From: Acinetobacter sp. XS-4
GTDB taxonomy: Bacteria; Pseudomonadota; Gammaproteobacteria; Pseudomonadales; Moraxellaceae
NCBI RefSeq assembly: GCF_023920705.1
Contig: NZ_CP094657.1
Coordinates: forward strand, 1,550,001 to 1,614,000
Direction: 5' to 3'
DNA: 64,000 bases
The position numbers were made by a program, and so were the translations under genes. Below, one piece after another: positions 8,187 through 18,230 of this stretch; position 1 is the stretch's first letter, and every line of letters begins with the position of its first letter. The notes beneath the pieces were generated by a model, which did no database searches, was not told where the DNA came from, and saw nothing but the letters and a program-made list of their open reading frames with translations.

Positions 8187-10733
8187 ATGAAATTGGTAAT
8201 GATTGGTCATGGTATGGTGGGCCACAAATTCATCGAAGCCATTTTAGAAAAAGCAGATGATGAACTAGAAATCACTATCCTCGCGGAAGAACCTCGTATC
8301 GCGTATGACCGCGTACATTTGACAGAATATTTTTCAGGGAAGTCAGCAAAAGATTTATCTTTGGCACGTTTTGACTTTGCTGATGCTCATGGCATTGACT
8401 TACGTCTTAATACAAAAGCAACTGCAATTGATACCGCGGCACAAACAGTCACAACCAACCATGGTGATGTCATTAGCTATGACAAATTGGTGTTGGCAAC
8501 GGGTTCGTATGCATTCGTTCCGCCAATTCCGGGGAATGACCGTGAAAATTGTTTTGTTTACCGTACCATTGAAGACTTAGATGCCATTCGTGCAGCGAGT
8601 TTAAATGCAAAAACAGGTGTTGTGATTGGCGGTGGTTTACTCGGTCTTGAAGCAGCGAAAGCCTTACGTGACCTAGAATTAGAAACACATGTTGTTGAAT
8701 TTGCACCACGTTTAATGGCAGTTCAAATTGATGACTTGGGTGGTAAGGTTTTACGTCGCAAAATTGAAGATCTTGGCGTAAAAGTTCATACACAAAAAGC
8801 GACTCAATCTATTGAATGTGGTGACAGCACAACGCATGTGATGAAGTTTGCTGATGGTAGCGAGCTTGAAGCTGATGTGATTTTATTCTCTGCGGGTATT
8901 CGTCCTCGTGATGAGCTTGCACGTAATAGTGGTCTTGCGATTGGTGAGCGCGGCGGTATCGTCATTAATGATTACTGCCAAACTTCAGACAAGAACGTTT
9001 ATGCCATTGGTGAATGTGCGCTTTGGCAAAACAAAATTTATGGTTTGGTTGCACCAGGCTATGACATGGCGCGTATTGCAGCAAAACACATTTCAGATGA
9101 AGAATGTAACTGCTTTGCTGGCGCGGACATGAGCACCAAGTTGAAATTAATGGGGGTGGACGTTGCTTCTGTTGGTGATGCTCATGCTATGACCCCTGGT
9201 GCATTAAGCTATTTCTATGCAGATGAGCATGCACTGGTTTATAAAAAGATTGTTGTAGATGCGGACAAAACCAAATTGCTTGGTGCAGTTTTGGTTGGCG
9301 ATGCAACAGAATACAGCGACCTTTTACAAATGATGTTAAACGGTCTGGCTTTACCGGAAGTGCCTGAAAGCTTGATCATGCCGGGCTTTGAACAGTCGGC
9401 AGGAAAATCTGGTGGTAGCGGTGTAGATTTACTGCCGGACAGCGCAACGATTTGTTCATGTAACAACGTATCAAAAGCGGACATCTGCCAAGCAATTAGC
9501 GATGGTTCGACCTCTTTAGGTGCATTAAAGAAATGCACCAAAGCAGCAACCGCATGTGGTGGCTGTGCACCATTAGTGACTCAAGTTTTAAAGTCAGAGT
9601 TACAACGTCAAGGTGTGACTGTAAATAACCACATTTGTGAACACTTCCCGTACTCGCGTCAAGAGCTACATCACTTGGTTCGTGTCAATGAAATCAAAAC
9701 TTTTGATGACTTGATTCACCAACACGGACATGGTTTGGGTTGTGATATCTGTAAACCGACTGCGGCAAATATCTTGGCTTCTTGCTGGAACGATTTCGTA
9801 CTTGAACCAAGTCATGCAGGTCTGCAAGACAGTAATGACTACTACTTGGGGAATATCCAAAAAGATGGTTCTTACTCAGTTGTACCGCGTATGGCTGGCG
9901 GTGAAGTGACTCCAGATGGTTTGATTGCTATTGGTCAAATCGCGAAGAAATATAATCTGTATACCAAAATTACTGGCGGTCAACGCGTTGACATGTTCGG
10001 TGCACAAGTTCATGAGCTTCCATTCATTTGGGAAGAGTTAAATGCTGCAGGTTTTGAGTCTGGCCATGCTTACGGTAAATCTTTGCGTACTGTGAAGTCT
10101 TGTGTAGGTAGCACATGGTGTCGTTACGGTGTAGATAACTCGGTTGGTTTAGCGATTGAGCTTGAAAATCGCTACAAGGGTTTGCGCTCACCACATAAAT
10201 TAAAAATGGCTGTGTCTGGTTGTACACGTGAGTGTGCTGAAGCACAAGGTAAAGATGTGGGTATTATCGCGACTGAAAAAGGTTGGAACCTTTATGTTTG
10301 TGGTAACGGTGGTATGAAACCACGCCATGCGGAGTTACTTGCCTCTGACCTCGATAAAGCAACGCTCATTCGTTATATCGACCGTTTCTATATGTTCTAC
10401 ATTCAAACCGCAGACCGTTTACAACGTACGAGCGTATGGCGCGACAACATGGAAGGTGGTCTAGATTACCTTAAATCTGTGGTTGTTGATGATTCTCTTG
10501 GTTTAGCTGCTGAGCTTGAGCGCCGTATGGAACACATCATTGGAACATACCAAGACGAATGGCGTACTGCGGTAGAAAATCCTGAAGTTCGTAAGCGCTT
10601 CCAGACTTATATCAATGCAGGCGCAAGTGAGCAGGCCGATCCACACATTCAATTTACAACTGAACGCGGTCAAATCCGTCCATTATCAGATGTTGAGCGT
10701 TCAGAAGACCGTATTCCAATGGTTGAAGCATAA
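8187..10733 (+). CDS. nirB: NirB, NADH-dependent assimilatory nitrite reductase large subunit
   Basis: An 848-residue cytoplasmic enzyme that reduces nitrite to ammonium with six electrons from NADH. Order of domains: FAD/NAD reductase (about 1-400; IGHGMVGHKF and GGGLLGLEAAKALRD motifs), BFD-type [2Fe-2S] region with CSC and CGGC cysteines near 420-460, a second Cys pair (GCDIC), then the siroheme/[4Fe-4S] domain with C-x5-C (CVGSTWC) and C-x3-C (CTREC). The ATG at 8187 is chosen because GAGGAG lies about 8 bases upstream; an in-frame TTG 15 bases earlier lacks such a site. First gene of nirB-nirD fusion-nasA-mobA. Confidence 0.95.
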   Translation: MKLVMIGHGMVGHKFIEAILEKADDELEITILAEEPRIAYDRVHLTEYFSGKSAKDLSLARFDFADAHGIDLRLNTKATAIDTAAQTVTTNHGDVISYDKLVLATGSYAFVPPIPGNDRENCFVYRTIEDLDAIRAASLNAKTGVVIGGGLLGLEAAKALRDLELETHVVEFAPRLMAVQIDDLGGKVLRRKIEDLGVKVHTQKATQSIECGDSTTHVMKFADGSELEADVILFSAGIRPRDELARNSGLAIGERGGIVINDYCQTSDKNVYAIGECALWQNKIYGLVAPGYDMARIAAKHISDEECNCFAGADMSTKLKLMGVDVASVGDAHAMTPGALSYFYADEHALVYKKIVVDADKTKLLGAVLVGDATEYSDLLQMMLNGLALPEVPESLIMPGFEQSAGKSGGSGVDLLPDSATICSCNNVSKADICQAISDGSTSLGALKKCTKAATACGGCAPLVTQVLKSELQRQGVTVNNHICEHFPYSRQELHHLVRVNEIKTFDDLIHQHGHGLGCDICKPTAANILASCWNDFVLEPSHAGLQDSNDYYLGNIQKDGSYSVVPRMAGGEVTPDGLIAIGQIAKKYNLYTKITGGQRVDMFGAQVHELPFIWEELNAAGFESGHAYGKSLRTVKSCVGSTWCRYGVDNSVGLAIELENRYKGLRSPHKLKMAVSGCTRECAEAQGKDVGIIATEKGWNLYVCGNGGMKPRHAELLASDLDKATLIRYIDRFYMFYIQTADRLQRTSVWRDNMEGGLDYLKSVVVDDSLGLAAELERRMEHIIGTYQDEWRTAVENPEVRKRFQTYINAGASEQADPHIQFTTERGQIRPLSDVERSEDRIPMVEA

Positions 10734-10747
10734 GCAGGAGAATTTCT

Positions 10748-12370
10748 ATGAATATTGTACAAGACAAAAATATGCTTCCTGATGGTCAATGGATTGATGT
10801 GTGTGCACTTGATGACTTAATTCCCAACACTGGCGCAGGTGCGCTAGTGGATGGTCAAGCAGTGGCTATCTTCCGTGTGGGACATGAAAAACGTGTTTAT
10901 GTGCTCAGCAATAAAGATCCGTTTAGCCAAGCCAATGTCATGAGCCGAGGAATTATTGGTGATTTACAAGGCGAACGTGTTATTGCATCACCAATCTATA
11001 AACAACATTTCAGCTTAGCAACGGGGCGCTGTTTAGAAGATAAAGACCAAAAACTTTCAGTTTATCCAAGCAAAATTGTTGATGGCCGTGTTTTTGTTAA
11101 CCCTGTGCCGCAAAAAACTTATATTACCAATACAGGTGTATCTCAAGACAAACTTAAACTGGTACTGATTGGTAATGGTTTAGCAGGAATGCGTTGCCTA
11201 GAAGATTTACTTGATATGGCCCCAGACCGTTATGAAGTCACGGTAATTGGTGAAGAACCTTGGGGTAACTATAACCGTATCATGTTATCTCCGGTTTTAT
11301 CGGGTGAAAAAACCATTGAAGATATTATGTTGCACCCGCCAAAGTGGTATAGCGATAAAGGCATTAAATTTATTGCAGGCGATAAAGCGGTAAAAATTGA
11401 TCGTCCTCGTAAAGTGGTTTACACCGAAAAAGAGCAAACAGTTGATTATGATCGTTTGATTTTGGCAACAGGTTCGGCTCCGTTTATTCCACCAGTTCAA
11501 GGTGTTGACTTAAAAGGTGTCTTAACTTTCCGTGATATTTATGACGTTAACACCATGATTGAGTACTGCGGTTCAAAAACCAATGCAGTCGTGATTGGTG
11601 GTGGTTTACTCGGTTTAGAAGCAGCCTACGGTTTAAAACAACGCGGTATGAATGTGACAGTATTGCATTTGATGGACCGTATTATGGAGCGTCAACTTGA
11701 CAGCCGTGCGAGCCAGTTACTGCGCCATAGCATTGATCAAAAAGGTATTAATATTATTACCGAAGCTAATACAGAAGCGTTAATTGGTGATGAAAACGGT
11801 CATGTGAAGCAAATACGCTTGAAAGATGGCACTGTTTTAGACGCTGACCTTGTGGTCTTTGCAGTGGGTATTCGTCCAAATATTAGCTTGGCACAAAGTG
11901 CGGGTTTACGTTGTAACCGTGGTGTGTTGGTCAATGACACCATGCAAACGTTTGACCCAAGTATTTATGCCGTAGGTGAGTGTATTGAACATCGCGGTCA
12001 AACTTTCGGCTTGGTTGAACCATTATGGGGTCAAGCATTTATTTGTGCGACACATTTGGCAGAACACGGCAGCTTAACTTTTAAAGCACCGACTGTACCG
12101 ACTCAGTTAAAAGTAAGTGGTGTCGATGTATTCTCTGCGGGTAATTTTGAGCCTAAAGATGATTATGAAGACATTATCTTGAATGATGAAAAACGTCATA
12201 TCTATAAACGTATTATTATCCAAAGTGATCGAGTGATTGGCGCAGTTTTATTTGGCGATACTGAAGATGGCATGTGGTATGCAGAGTTAATTGCAGATCA
12301 AACCCCAGTCTCATCATTTAGAAATAAACTGCTATTTGGTCGAGATTTTGCATTAAAAAATGCAGGCTAA
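10748..12370 (+). CDS. NirD domain fused to an FAD/NAD(P)H reductase (NasB-like electron-transfer protein)
   Basis: A 540-residue fusion. Residues 1 to about 115 are a NirD/Rieske-like fold (SNKDPFSQANVMSRGIIGD, ASPIYKQHFSLATGRCLED) without the CxH pairs that bind a Rieske cluster, as in ordinary NirD. From about residue 132 follows a complete pyridine-nucleotide-disulphide reductase fold (LIGNGLAGMRC, then GGGLLGLEAAYGLKQRG) resembling the N-terminal half of NirB. The NirD part should complete nitrite reductase. The flavin part probably feeds electrons from NAD(P)H to NasA, replacing a separate NasB. It starts 14 bases after nirB with an AGGAG site. Confidence 0.85.
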   Translation: MNIVQDKNMLPDGQWIDVCALDDLIPNTGAGALVDGQAVAIFRVGHEKRVYVLSNKDPFSQANVMSRGIIGDLQGERVIASPIYKQHFSLATGRCLEDKDQKLSVYPSKIVDGRVFVNPVPQKTYITNTGVSQDKLKLVLIGNGLAGMRCLEDLLDMAPDRYEVTVIGEEPWGNYNRIMLSPVLSGEKTIEDIMLHPPKWYSDKGIKFIAGDKAVKIDRPRKVVYTEKEQTVDYDRLILATGSAPFIPPVQGVDLKGVLTFRDIYDVNTMIEYCGSKTNAVVIGGGLLGLEAAYGLKQRGMNVTVLHLMDRIMERQLDSRASQLLRHSIDQKGINIITEANTEALIGDENGHVKQIRLKDGTVLDADLVVFAVGIRPNISLAQSAGLRCNRGVLVNDTMQTFDPSIYAVGECIEHRGQTFGLVEPLWGQAFICATHLAEHGSLTFKAPTVPTQLKVSGVDVFSAGNFEPKDDYEDIILNDEKRHIYKRIIIQSDRVIGAVLFGDTEDGMWYAELIADQTPVSSFRNKLLFGRDFALKNAG

Positions 12371-12388
12371 ATAGGGAAAGGAGCAGTT

Positions 12389-15172
12389 ATGAATAGTATT
12401 CCAAGCGTTGAAATCGATAGCTCCGACCATGTTGCAACAACTATAACCAAAACAACATGTCCATATTGTGGGGTAGGATGCGGTGTTAGCGTAAACGTCC
12501 AACAAAAACCTCAAGGACCTCTGGTAGAAGTTGAGGGGGATGCTGAGCATCCTTCCAACTTTGGACGTTTATGTATTAAAGGTAGCCGACTTGCGGATAC
12601 TTTGGGGTTAGAAACACGTGCTTTACAACCAATGATGGGACGAAAAGCTGATCGGGTAGTAACCACATGGGATGCGGCAATCAATAAGATTGCTGATAAA
12701 TTCCAATCTTGTATCGATCAATATGGTCGTGACAGCATTGCATTTTATGTTTCAGGTCAGCTTTTGACTGAAGATTATTATGTGGTGAACAAGTTTGTAA
12801 AAGGTTATTTGGGTACTGCAAATATCGACACCAATTCACGCCTTTGCATGTCATCTGCGGTTGCGGGTCATAAACGTAGCTTTGGTGAAGATATTGTTCC
12901 TGCAAGTTATGAAGATTTTGAACATGCAGATATGGTGGTATTAGTCGGTTCTAATACCGCATGGTGCCATCCTGTGCTTTATCAACGGATCATGCAGGCT
13001 AAAAGCCAAAATCCAGATATGTTTGTTGTGGTGATTGACCCACGTTTTACCAGTACTTGTGAGCAAGCTGATTTACATTTACCGATTTTACCGGGTCAAG
13101 ATGTCGCTTTATTTAATGGCTTATTTCAATATTTATATCGAAATGGTCATGCTGATCAGGCTTTTGTAGATGCTTATACCGAAGGTCTTGAAGAGGTCTT
13201 GGCAAGCAGTCAGCAAGAAACTGATGTTGAATATGTGGCAAAACGTAGTGGTATTTCTTTAGACAAATTACAGCAGTTTTTTGAAAAATTCGCTCAAACT
13301 GAAAAAGTAATCACCCTATTTTCAATGGGAGTGAATCAATCAAGTCAGGGTGTAAATAAAGCCAATAGCATTATTAACTGTCATTTACTGACTGGAAAAA
13401 TTGGTAAGCTCGGCGCTGCACCATTTTCGATGACAGGTCAGCCAAATGCGATGGGTGGTCGAGAAGTGGGTGGCTTAGCCAATATGCTGGCTGCGCATAT
13501 GGATCTGGATAATCCACTACATCAAAAAGTAGTACAAACCTTTTGGGATAGTCCATTTATTGCGACTCAAGCTGGCTTAAAAGCGGTTGATTTGTTCCGT
13601 GCCGTTGAAGCTGGAAAAATTAAAGCCATTTGGATTATGGCGACAAATCCAGTCGTGAGTTTGCCAGATGCCGATCAAGTTAAACGGGCATTAGAGAAAT
13701 GTGAGTTAGTTGTCGTGTCAGATATCTGCGCAGATACGGACACTACTGCTTATGCTGATGTTTTGCTTCCCGCTTTAGGTTGGGGCGAAAAAGATGGAAC
13801 TGTTACTAACTCTGAGCGTCGTATTTCACGTCAACGCGCATTTTTACCTGCACCGGGTGAAGCAAAAGCAGACTGGTGGTCTGTTAGCCAAGTCGCGAAA
13901 AAATTAGGCTTTAATGGTTTTGACTTCGCGAGTGCAAGTGACATCTTTAATGAGCATGCAGCTTTATCAGCACAAGATAATGCAGACATAAATACTCGTG
14001 CAGAAAGTAATAATTTCCGTTATTTTAACTTGAAAGGGTTAATGAATCTGAGCACTGCTGAGTACGATGCTCTGCAACCAATTCAATGGCCCGTGTGGAA
14101 TAAAAACCAAAATGCTAAAGCCGTTCAACAACTGTTTGGCAAAGGGCAGTTTAGTCATAAAAATGCCAAGGCGAAATTGATTCCGACGGTTGCAATTGAC
14201 CCGGTTCATGCGGTTTCAGAAGACTATCCACTCATTTTGAACACTGGACGTATTCGTGACCAATGGCACACCATGACGCGTACGGGTTTGTCACCAAATT
14301 TAACCAGTCACCGCGCTGAACCATTTTGCGAGATTCATCCGAGTGATGCCTTAAAGTTTGGTGTACGTGATCAAGGCTTAGTAGAAGTTCGTTCGAAATG
14401 GGGTAGTTGTGTACTACGCGTGACATTCTCGTCGGGTGTGCGTCGTGGGCAAATTTTTGCGCCAATTCACTGGACTGAACAAGTTGCATCCGATGCTCGT
14501 ATTGGTAAAGTCGTTAACCCAGAGGTCGATGCGATCTCAGGTGAACCTGAGTTCAAACATACACCTGTCACGATTCAACCATTCTATACCACTTGGCAAG
14601 GTGTGCTTTATGTACGTGAAGGATATGATTCACATATTCAAGAATCGCTACATCATTGTGCATGGTGGACTAAGGTCAAAATGGTTAAAACCAACCGTTA
14701 TGAACTCGCAGATCGTCAAACTTTTCATGACACTCAAAAAAACTTAAAAAGCTTCTTGCCGTTTGCAGATGAAACTTTTGAGTGGTTGAGTATTGAAGAT
14801 ATTTCATCACAATTAAGTCATAGTATTATTTTGAAAGAAGGCGTGGTGATTGCTAGTTTATATATTGCTCCGTCAGATCTATTGCCAGACCGTGATTGGG
14901 TAGCAAGTCTATTTAAACGCGAGCGTTTAAGTGCTTTACATCGAAAAGCATTACTGGCTGGCATGCCAATGTCTGCTACAAATAATGACGGACCTTTAGT
15001 CTGTAGTTGTTTTAAAGTAGGTAAGAATAAAATTATAGACGCAATTAAAACTCAAAATATAACTCATGAAAAACAAGTGACAGCTTGTTTAAAAGCAGGT
15101 GGTAACTGTGGTTCATGTTTACCTGAAATCCGTGGCCTGATTAAAGCTTGCCAACAGGAGGTGGAAGTGTGA
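12389..15172 (+). CDS. nasA: NasA, assimilatory nitrate reductase catalytic subunit
   Basis: A 927-residue molybdopterin oxidoreductase that reduces nitrate to nitrite in the cytoplasm. The N-terminal [4Fe-4S] site is CPYCGVGCG (about 27-35) with the fourth Cys in GRLCIKG. The Mo-ligand region reads TNSRLCMSSAV, with the expected Cys. The molybdopterin dinucleotide-binding domain occupies the C-terminal third. The last 65 residues form a BFD-like [2Fe-2S] domain (CSCFKVG ... CGSC), as in Klebsiella NasA, which would accept electrons from the neighbouring flavoprotein. No Tat signal is visible. The stop overlaps the mobA start. Confidence 0.93.
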   Translation: MNSIPSVEIDSSDHVATTITKTTCPYCGVGCGVSVNVQQKPQGPLVEVEGDAEHPSNFGRLCIKGSRLADTLGLETRALQPMMGRKADRVVTTWDAAINKIADKFQSCIDQYGRDSIAFYVSGQLLTEDYYVVNKFVKGYLGTANIDTNSRLCMSSAVAGHKRSFGEDIVPASYEDFEHADMVVLVGSNTAWCHPVLYQRIMQAKSQNPDMFVVVIDPRFTSTCEQADLHLPILPGQDVALFNGLFQYLYRNGHADQAFVDAYTEGLEEVLASSQQETDVEYVAKRSGISLDKLQQFFEKFAQTEKVITLFSMGVNQSSQGVNKANSIINCHLLTGKIGKLGAAPFSMTGQPNAMGGREVGGLANMLAAHMDLDNPLHQKVVQTFWDSPFIATQAGLKAVDLFRAVEAGKIKAIWIMATNPVVSLPDADQVKRALEKCELVVVSDICADTDTTAYADVLLPALGWGEKDGTVTNSERRISRQRAFLPAPGEAKADWWSVSQVAKKLGFNGFDFASASDIFNEHAALSAQDNADINTRAESNNFRYFNLKGLMNLSTAEYDALQPIQWPVWNKNQNAKAVQQLFGKGQFSHKNAKAKLIPTVAIDPVHAVSEDYPLILNTGRIRDQWHTMTRTGLSPNLTSHRAEPFCEIHPSDALKFGVRDQGLVEVRSKWGSCVLRVTFSSGVRRGQIFAPIHWTEQVASDARIGKVVNPEVDAISGEPEFKHTPVTIQPFYTTWQGVLYVREGYDSHIQESLHHCAWWTKVKMVKTNRYELADRQTFHDTQKNLKSFLPFADETFEWLSIEDISSQLSHSIILKEGVVIASLYIAPSDLLPDRDWVASLFKRERLSALHRKALLAGMPMSATNNDGPLVCSCFKVGKNKIIDAIKTQNITHEKQVTACLKAGGNCGSCLPEIRGLIKACQQEVEV

Positions 15173-15798
15173 ATAAGGGATATCCCGTAACTGATCTGGT
15201 CATTCTGGCGGGTGGACAAGCCCGTCGTATGAATGGTTTAAATAAGTTGTTGCAGCAATTTGATGGTGAACCCCAACTTCTTAAAATTCATCAAAAATTA
15301 AAACCATCTGTGTCTAAAATTTGGGTCAATAGTCATCGTGACTATTCAATCTATCAAAGTATTGTGCCAGATATTAAATGTTTTCAAGATGATGCTTCTG
15401 GCTTTTTCGGCCCGCTTATGGGAATGAAAAGTGCGTGGTCTCATGTAGAAGCAGATTATGTTTTATTTATTCCTTGTGATGTGACGTATGTGCCGACACA
15501 AGTCGTTGCCAAATTACACAGTGCACTTCGGAAAAATAAACAGGCTCAAGCAGCTTATGTTTCAATTAATGGAGATTCGTTGTATCCATTTTGCTTATTA
15601 AAACGTGAAAGCCTAATCACCGTAACAGAGCAAATTGAAAAACAACGATTAAGTTTGAAAGAGTGCTTTAAGCTTTTACATGCACAAGTCGCTATATTTC
15701 AAAAACAGAATCTTTTTTTTCATAGCATTAATTCATTGGATGAGCTTCAGCAATACAAACAAATCAATGCCTTTAAAGAGATATTTACAGCAAGTTAA
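15169..15798 (+). CDS. mobA: MobA, molybdenum cofactor guanylyltransferase
   Basis: A 209-residue nucleotidyltransferase with the MobA signature LAGGQARRMNGLNKLL at the N-terminus and FIPCDVTYVP in the middle. It transfers GMP from GTP to Mo-molybdopterin, producing the guanine dinucleotide cofactor NasA requires. The GTG start at 15169 is preferred: AGGAGG lies 7 bases upstream and GTGA overlaps the nasA stop by 4 bases, giving translational coupling. An in-frame ATG 21 bases earlier would place that ribosome site inside the gene. Confidence 0.9.
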   Translation: MNKGYPVTDLVILAGGQARRMNGLNKLLQQFDGEPQLLKIHQKLKPSVSKIWVNSHRDYSIYQSIVPDIKCFQDDASGFFGPLMGMKSAWSHVEADYVLFIPCDVTYVPTQVVAKLHSALRKNKQAQAAYVSINGDSLYPFCLLKRESLITVTEQIEKQRLSLKECFKLLHAQVAIFQKQNLFFHSINSLDELQQYKQINAFKEIFTAS

Positions 15799-15841
15799 AA
15801 ATTAGATTGATGACCTAAACAAATTTTTAAATGATGTGTTC

Positions 15842-15870
15842 TTGACTATTGATTATATAAGTTCTATTTT
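15842..15870 (+). promoter_or_regulatory. Sigma-70-type promoter with overlapping palindrome
   Basis: TTGACT (15842-15847) and TATTTT (15865-15870) are separated by 17 bases, a good -35/-10 pair for the next gene. A palindrome AAGTTC/GAACTT (15859-15864 and 15872-15877) straddles the -10 and could be an operator. Confidence 0.55.
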
Positions 15871-15926
15871 GGAACTTGTTGTTTTAGTTCCATCCATATG
15901 CATAAAAATAAAGGGAGTCAATCGGA

Positions 15927-18200
15927 ATGGTCGAAGTGCTGAAGCAAAACAAAACGGATGTGACCGCATGTATTTTGTGTTCTAGAAACTGCGGTTTAAG
16001 TGTCGAAATTAAAGATAATCAGTTTGTCAAAATTAAAGGTAATCCTGAGCATCCATTTTCACAGGGCTACATTTGCCAAAAAGCTGCCAGATTACAACAC
16101 TATCAACAACATGCAGACCGTTTGACTACACCTTTAAAACGCCAGCCAGATGGTTCATTTCAAGAAGTGAGCTGGGATGTGGCCATACAAGAAATAGCTG
16201 ATCGATTAGTACAGATTAGAGATAATTTTGGTGGGACGGCTTTTGCTTCTGTTGGGGGAGGTGGTCAAGGTAATCATCTAGGTGCAGCATATGGCCGACA
16301 ACTCTTACTGGCCATGAAAAGTTATTATTCTTACAACTCTCTTGCTCAAGAAAAAACGGGTGATTTTTGGCTCAATGGACGTTTGTTCGGTAGTCAGGCA
16401 TGCCATACGACAGAAGATGTGGAGTATGCAGACTATGTTCTTTTTATTGGGACAAATCCTTTTCAGGCCCATGGCATTCCCAACGCGCGAGATACGCTAA
16501 AACATATTAAGAAAGATCCGAATCGAACCATGGTGGTGTTTGACCCGCGAGTTACCGAAACAGCCAAACAAGCAGATATTCATGTACAGCTAAAACCCGG
16601 AACAGATGCTTTTTTAATGTCGGCGATGATTGCAATCATTATTAAAGAAAAGCTTTATGATGTAGCGTTTATTGAGCAGCATACACAAGGTTTTGAAGAT
16701 GTAAAAACAGCATTTAGTCGTGTGCCGATTGAAGACTATATTGCCAAAGCAGATGTTCCGGTCGATTTGATTTACCAAGTGGTTCGAGATTTTGCTAAAG
16801 CTAAAAGAGGCTGTGTACGTATTGATTTAGGTATTCAGCATACTTTAAACACGACATTAAACGGATATTTAGAAAAACTACTGTACTTAGTGACTGGAAA
16901 CTTTGGAAAGCAGGGCACCAATAATTTGCATACCATGTTTATTCCAATCTTAAGCGATACAGATGAAAGAAAGCCGAAATATAGACGTAGTGTTTACCAT
17001 AAAATGTTCCCAATTTCCGGGTTCTTCCCGCCTAATATTTTACCCGATGAAATCTTAAAAGCAGGGGAAAAACGAATCCGTGCTGTGTTTGTAGATAGCT
17101 GTAATCCACTATTAACCTATCCCGATACACCAGCTTACGAAAAAGCGTTTAAAGCATTGGATTTATTGGTTGTGGTCGATATTGCCATGACAGAAACCGC
17201 GAGGTTGGCAGATTATATTTTGCCAGCACACACCCAGTTTGAAAAATGGGAATTTACAGGTTTTAACTTGGAATTTCCTAAAAATGGTTTTCACTTAAGA
17301 CATCCTGTATTAGCTGCTCAAGCCAATACTTTGCCGGAAGCAGAAATTTATACACGATTACTTGAAGCCATGCAGGTAATTCCAAAAAGGTTTCCAATTT
17401 TAGAAAAAATAGCTTCAGTCGATTCGAAAAAAACAGCCTATTTACCTTACTTATCTGCATTAGGGCTTACTTTTGCGCGGCATAAAAAATATATCCCTTT
17501 TGCAGCCTCAATTCTCTATCGTACTTTAGGTAAACAGTTAGAAAAATCAGCAGGTTCGGTTGCTTTTTTATTGCCGCTGTCGATTCAATATGCTGTCTTA
17601 CACACCAAAGCGGTGCGCCGTGCAGGTTACAAAGGTAACCCTTTAACATTGGGCGTTCGTTTATTCGAGCAAATTTTAAAGCAGCGATCAGGTGTCGTGT
17701 TATCAGAACATGAATATGATGAAATCTGGAAGTTGGTTGCTTATAAAGATAAGAAAGTACGTCTTGCTATTCCAGAGATGTTAACCGAGCTGGCAAGTTT
17801 AAAAAATCATCAGGTTAATGCAAAAGATTTTCCATTCATACTTTTATCAGGTGAACGACGTAGTTATAACGCCAATCAAATTTACCGTGATCCTGCTTGG
17901 CGAAAAGTAGATGCTGAAGGGGCCTTACGAATTCATCCTGAAGATGCAAGGCACCTAAATGTAGATGCAGGCGGTCAGCTTAAATGTATTTCACAACATG
18001 GAGAAATTCAGGTTACTGTAGATTTTGATGAAGGAATGCGAAAAGGTGTGGTATCACTTCCACATGGTTATGGCATGCGCTTTCAAGGTAGTGAACCAAT
18101 TGGGCCACAATTAAATCGACTAATTTCCGCTGAACATTGTGATCCATTATCTAAAACGCCGTACCATAAATATGTACCCATCCGCTTAGAAAAGTGCTAG
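15927..18200 (+). CDS. Molybdopterin-dependent oxidoreductase of unknown substrate
   Basis: A 757-residue protein of the DMSO-reductase/formate-dehydrogenase superfamily. The [4Fe-4S] motif CILCSRNC is at residues 15-22, with a fourth Cys in GYICQKA near 50. The dinucleotide-binding domain is C-terminal. No signal peptide is seen, so it is probably cytoplasmic. At the region that normally supplies the Mo ligand it reads YNSLAQEKTG, without Cys, SeCys or an obvious Ser. It is preceded by its own promoter and a 128-base gap, so it may be expressed apart from nas. No partner subunit is adjacent. Substrate not predictable. Confidence 0.8.
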   Translation: MVEVLKQNKTDVTACILCSRNCGLSVEIKDNQFVKIKGNPEHPFSQGYICQKAARLQHYQQHADRLTTPLKRQPDGSFQEVSWDVAIQEIADRLVQIRDNFGGTAFASVGGGGQGNHLGAAYGRQLLLAMKSYYSYNSLAQEKTGDFWLNGRLFGSQACHTTEDVEYADYVLFIGTNPFQAHGIPNARDTLKHIKKDPNRTMVVFDPRVTETAKQADIHVQLKPGTDAFLMSAMIAIIIKEKLYDVAFIEQHTQGFEDVKTAFSRVPIEDYIAKADVPVDLIYQVVRDFAKAKRGCVRIDLGIQHTLNTTLNGYLEKLLYLVTGNFGKQGTNNLHTMFIPILSDTDERKPKYRRSVYHKMFPISGFFPPNILPDEILKAGEKRIRAVFVDSCNPLLTYPDTPAYEKAFKALDLLVVVDIAMTETARLADYILPAHTQFEKWEFTGFNLEFPKNGFHLRHPVLAAQANTLPEAEIYTRLLEAMQVIPKRFPILEKIASVDSKKTAYLPYLSALGLTFARHKKYIPFAASILYRTLGKQLEKSAGSVAFLLPLSIQYAVLHTKAVRRAGYKGNPLTLGVRLFEQILKQRSGVVLSEHEYDEIWKLVAYKDKKVRLAIPEMLTELASLKNHQVNAKDFPFILLSGERRSYNANQIYRDPAWRKVDAEGALRIHPEDARHLNVDAGGQLKCISQHGEIQVTVDFDEGMRKGVVSLPHGYGMRFQGSEPIGPQLNRLISAEHCDPLSKTPYHKYVPIRLEKC

Positions 18201-18230
18201 AAATAATGTAAGGCAAATAAGAGATTAATG

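Noticed and set aside
8473..8793. 106-residue minus-strand frame inside nirB
   Set aside because: Lies wholly within a strong coding gene in another frame; composition is that of a shadow.
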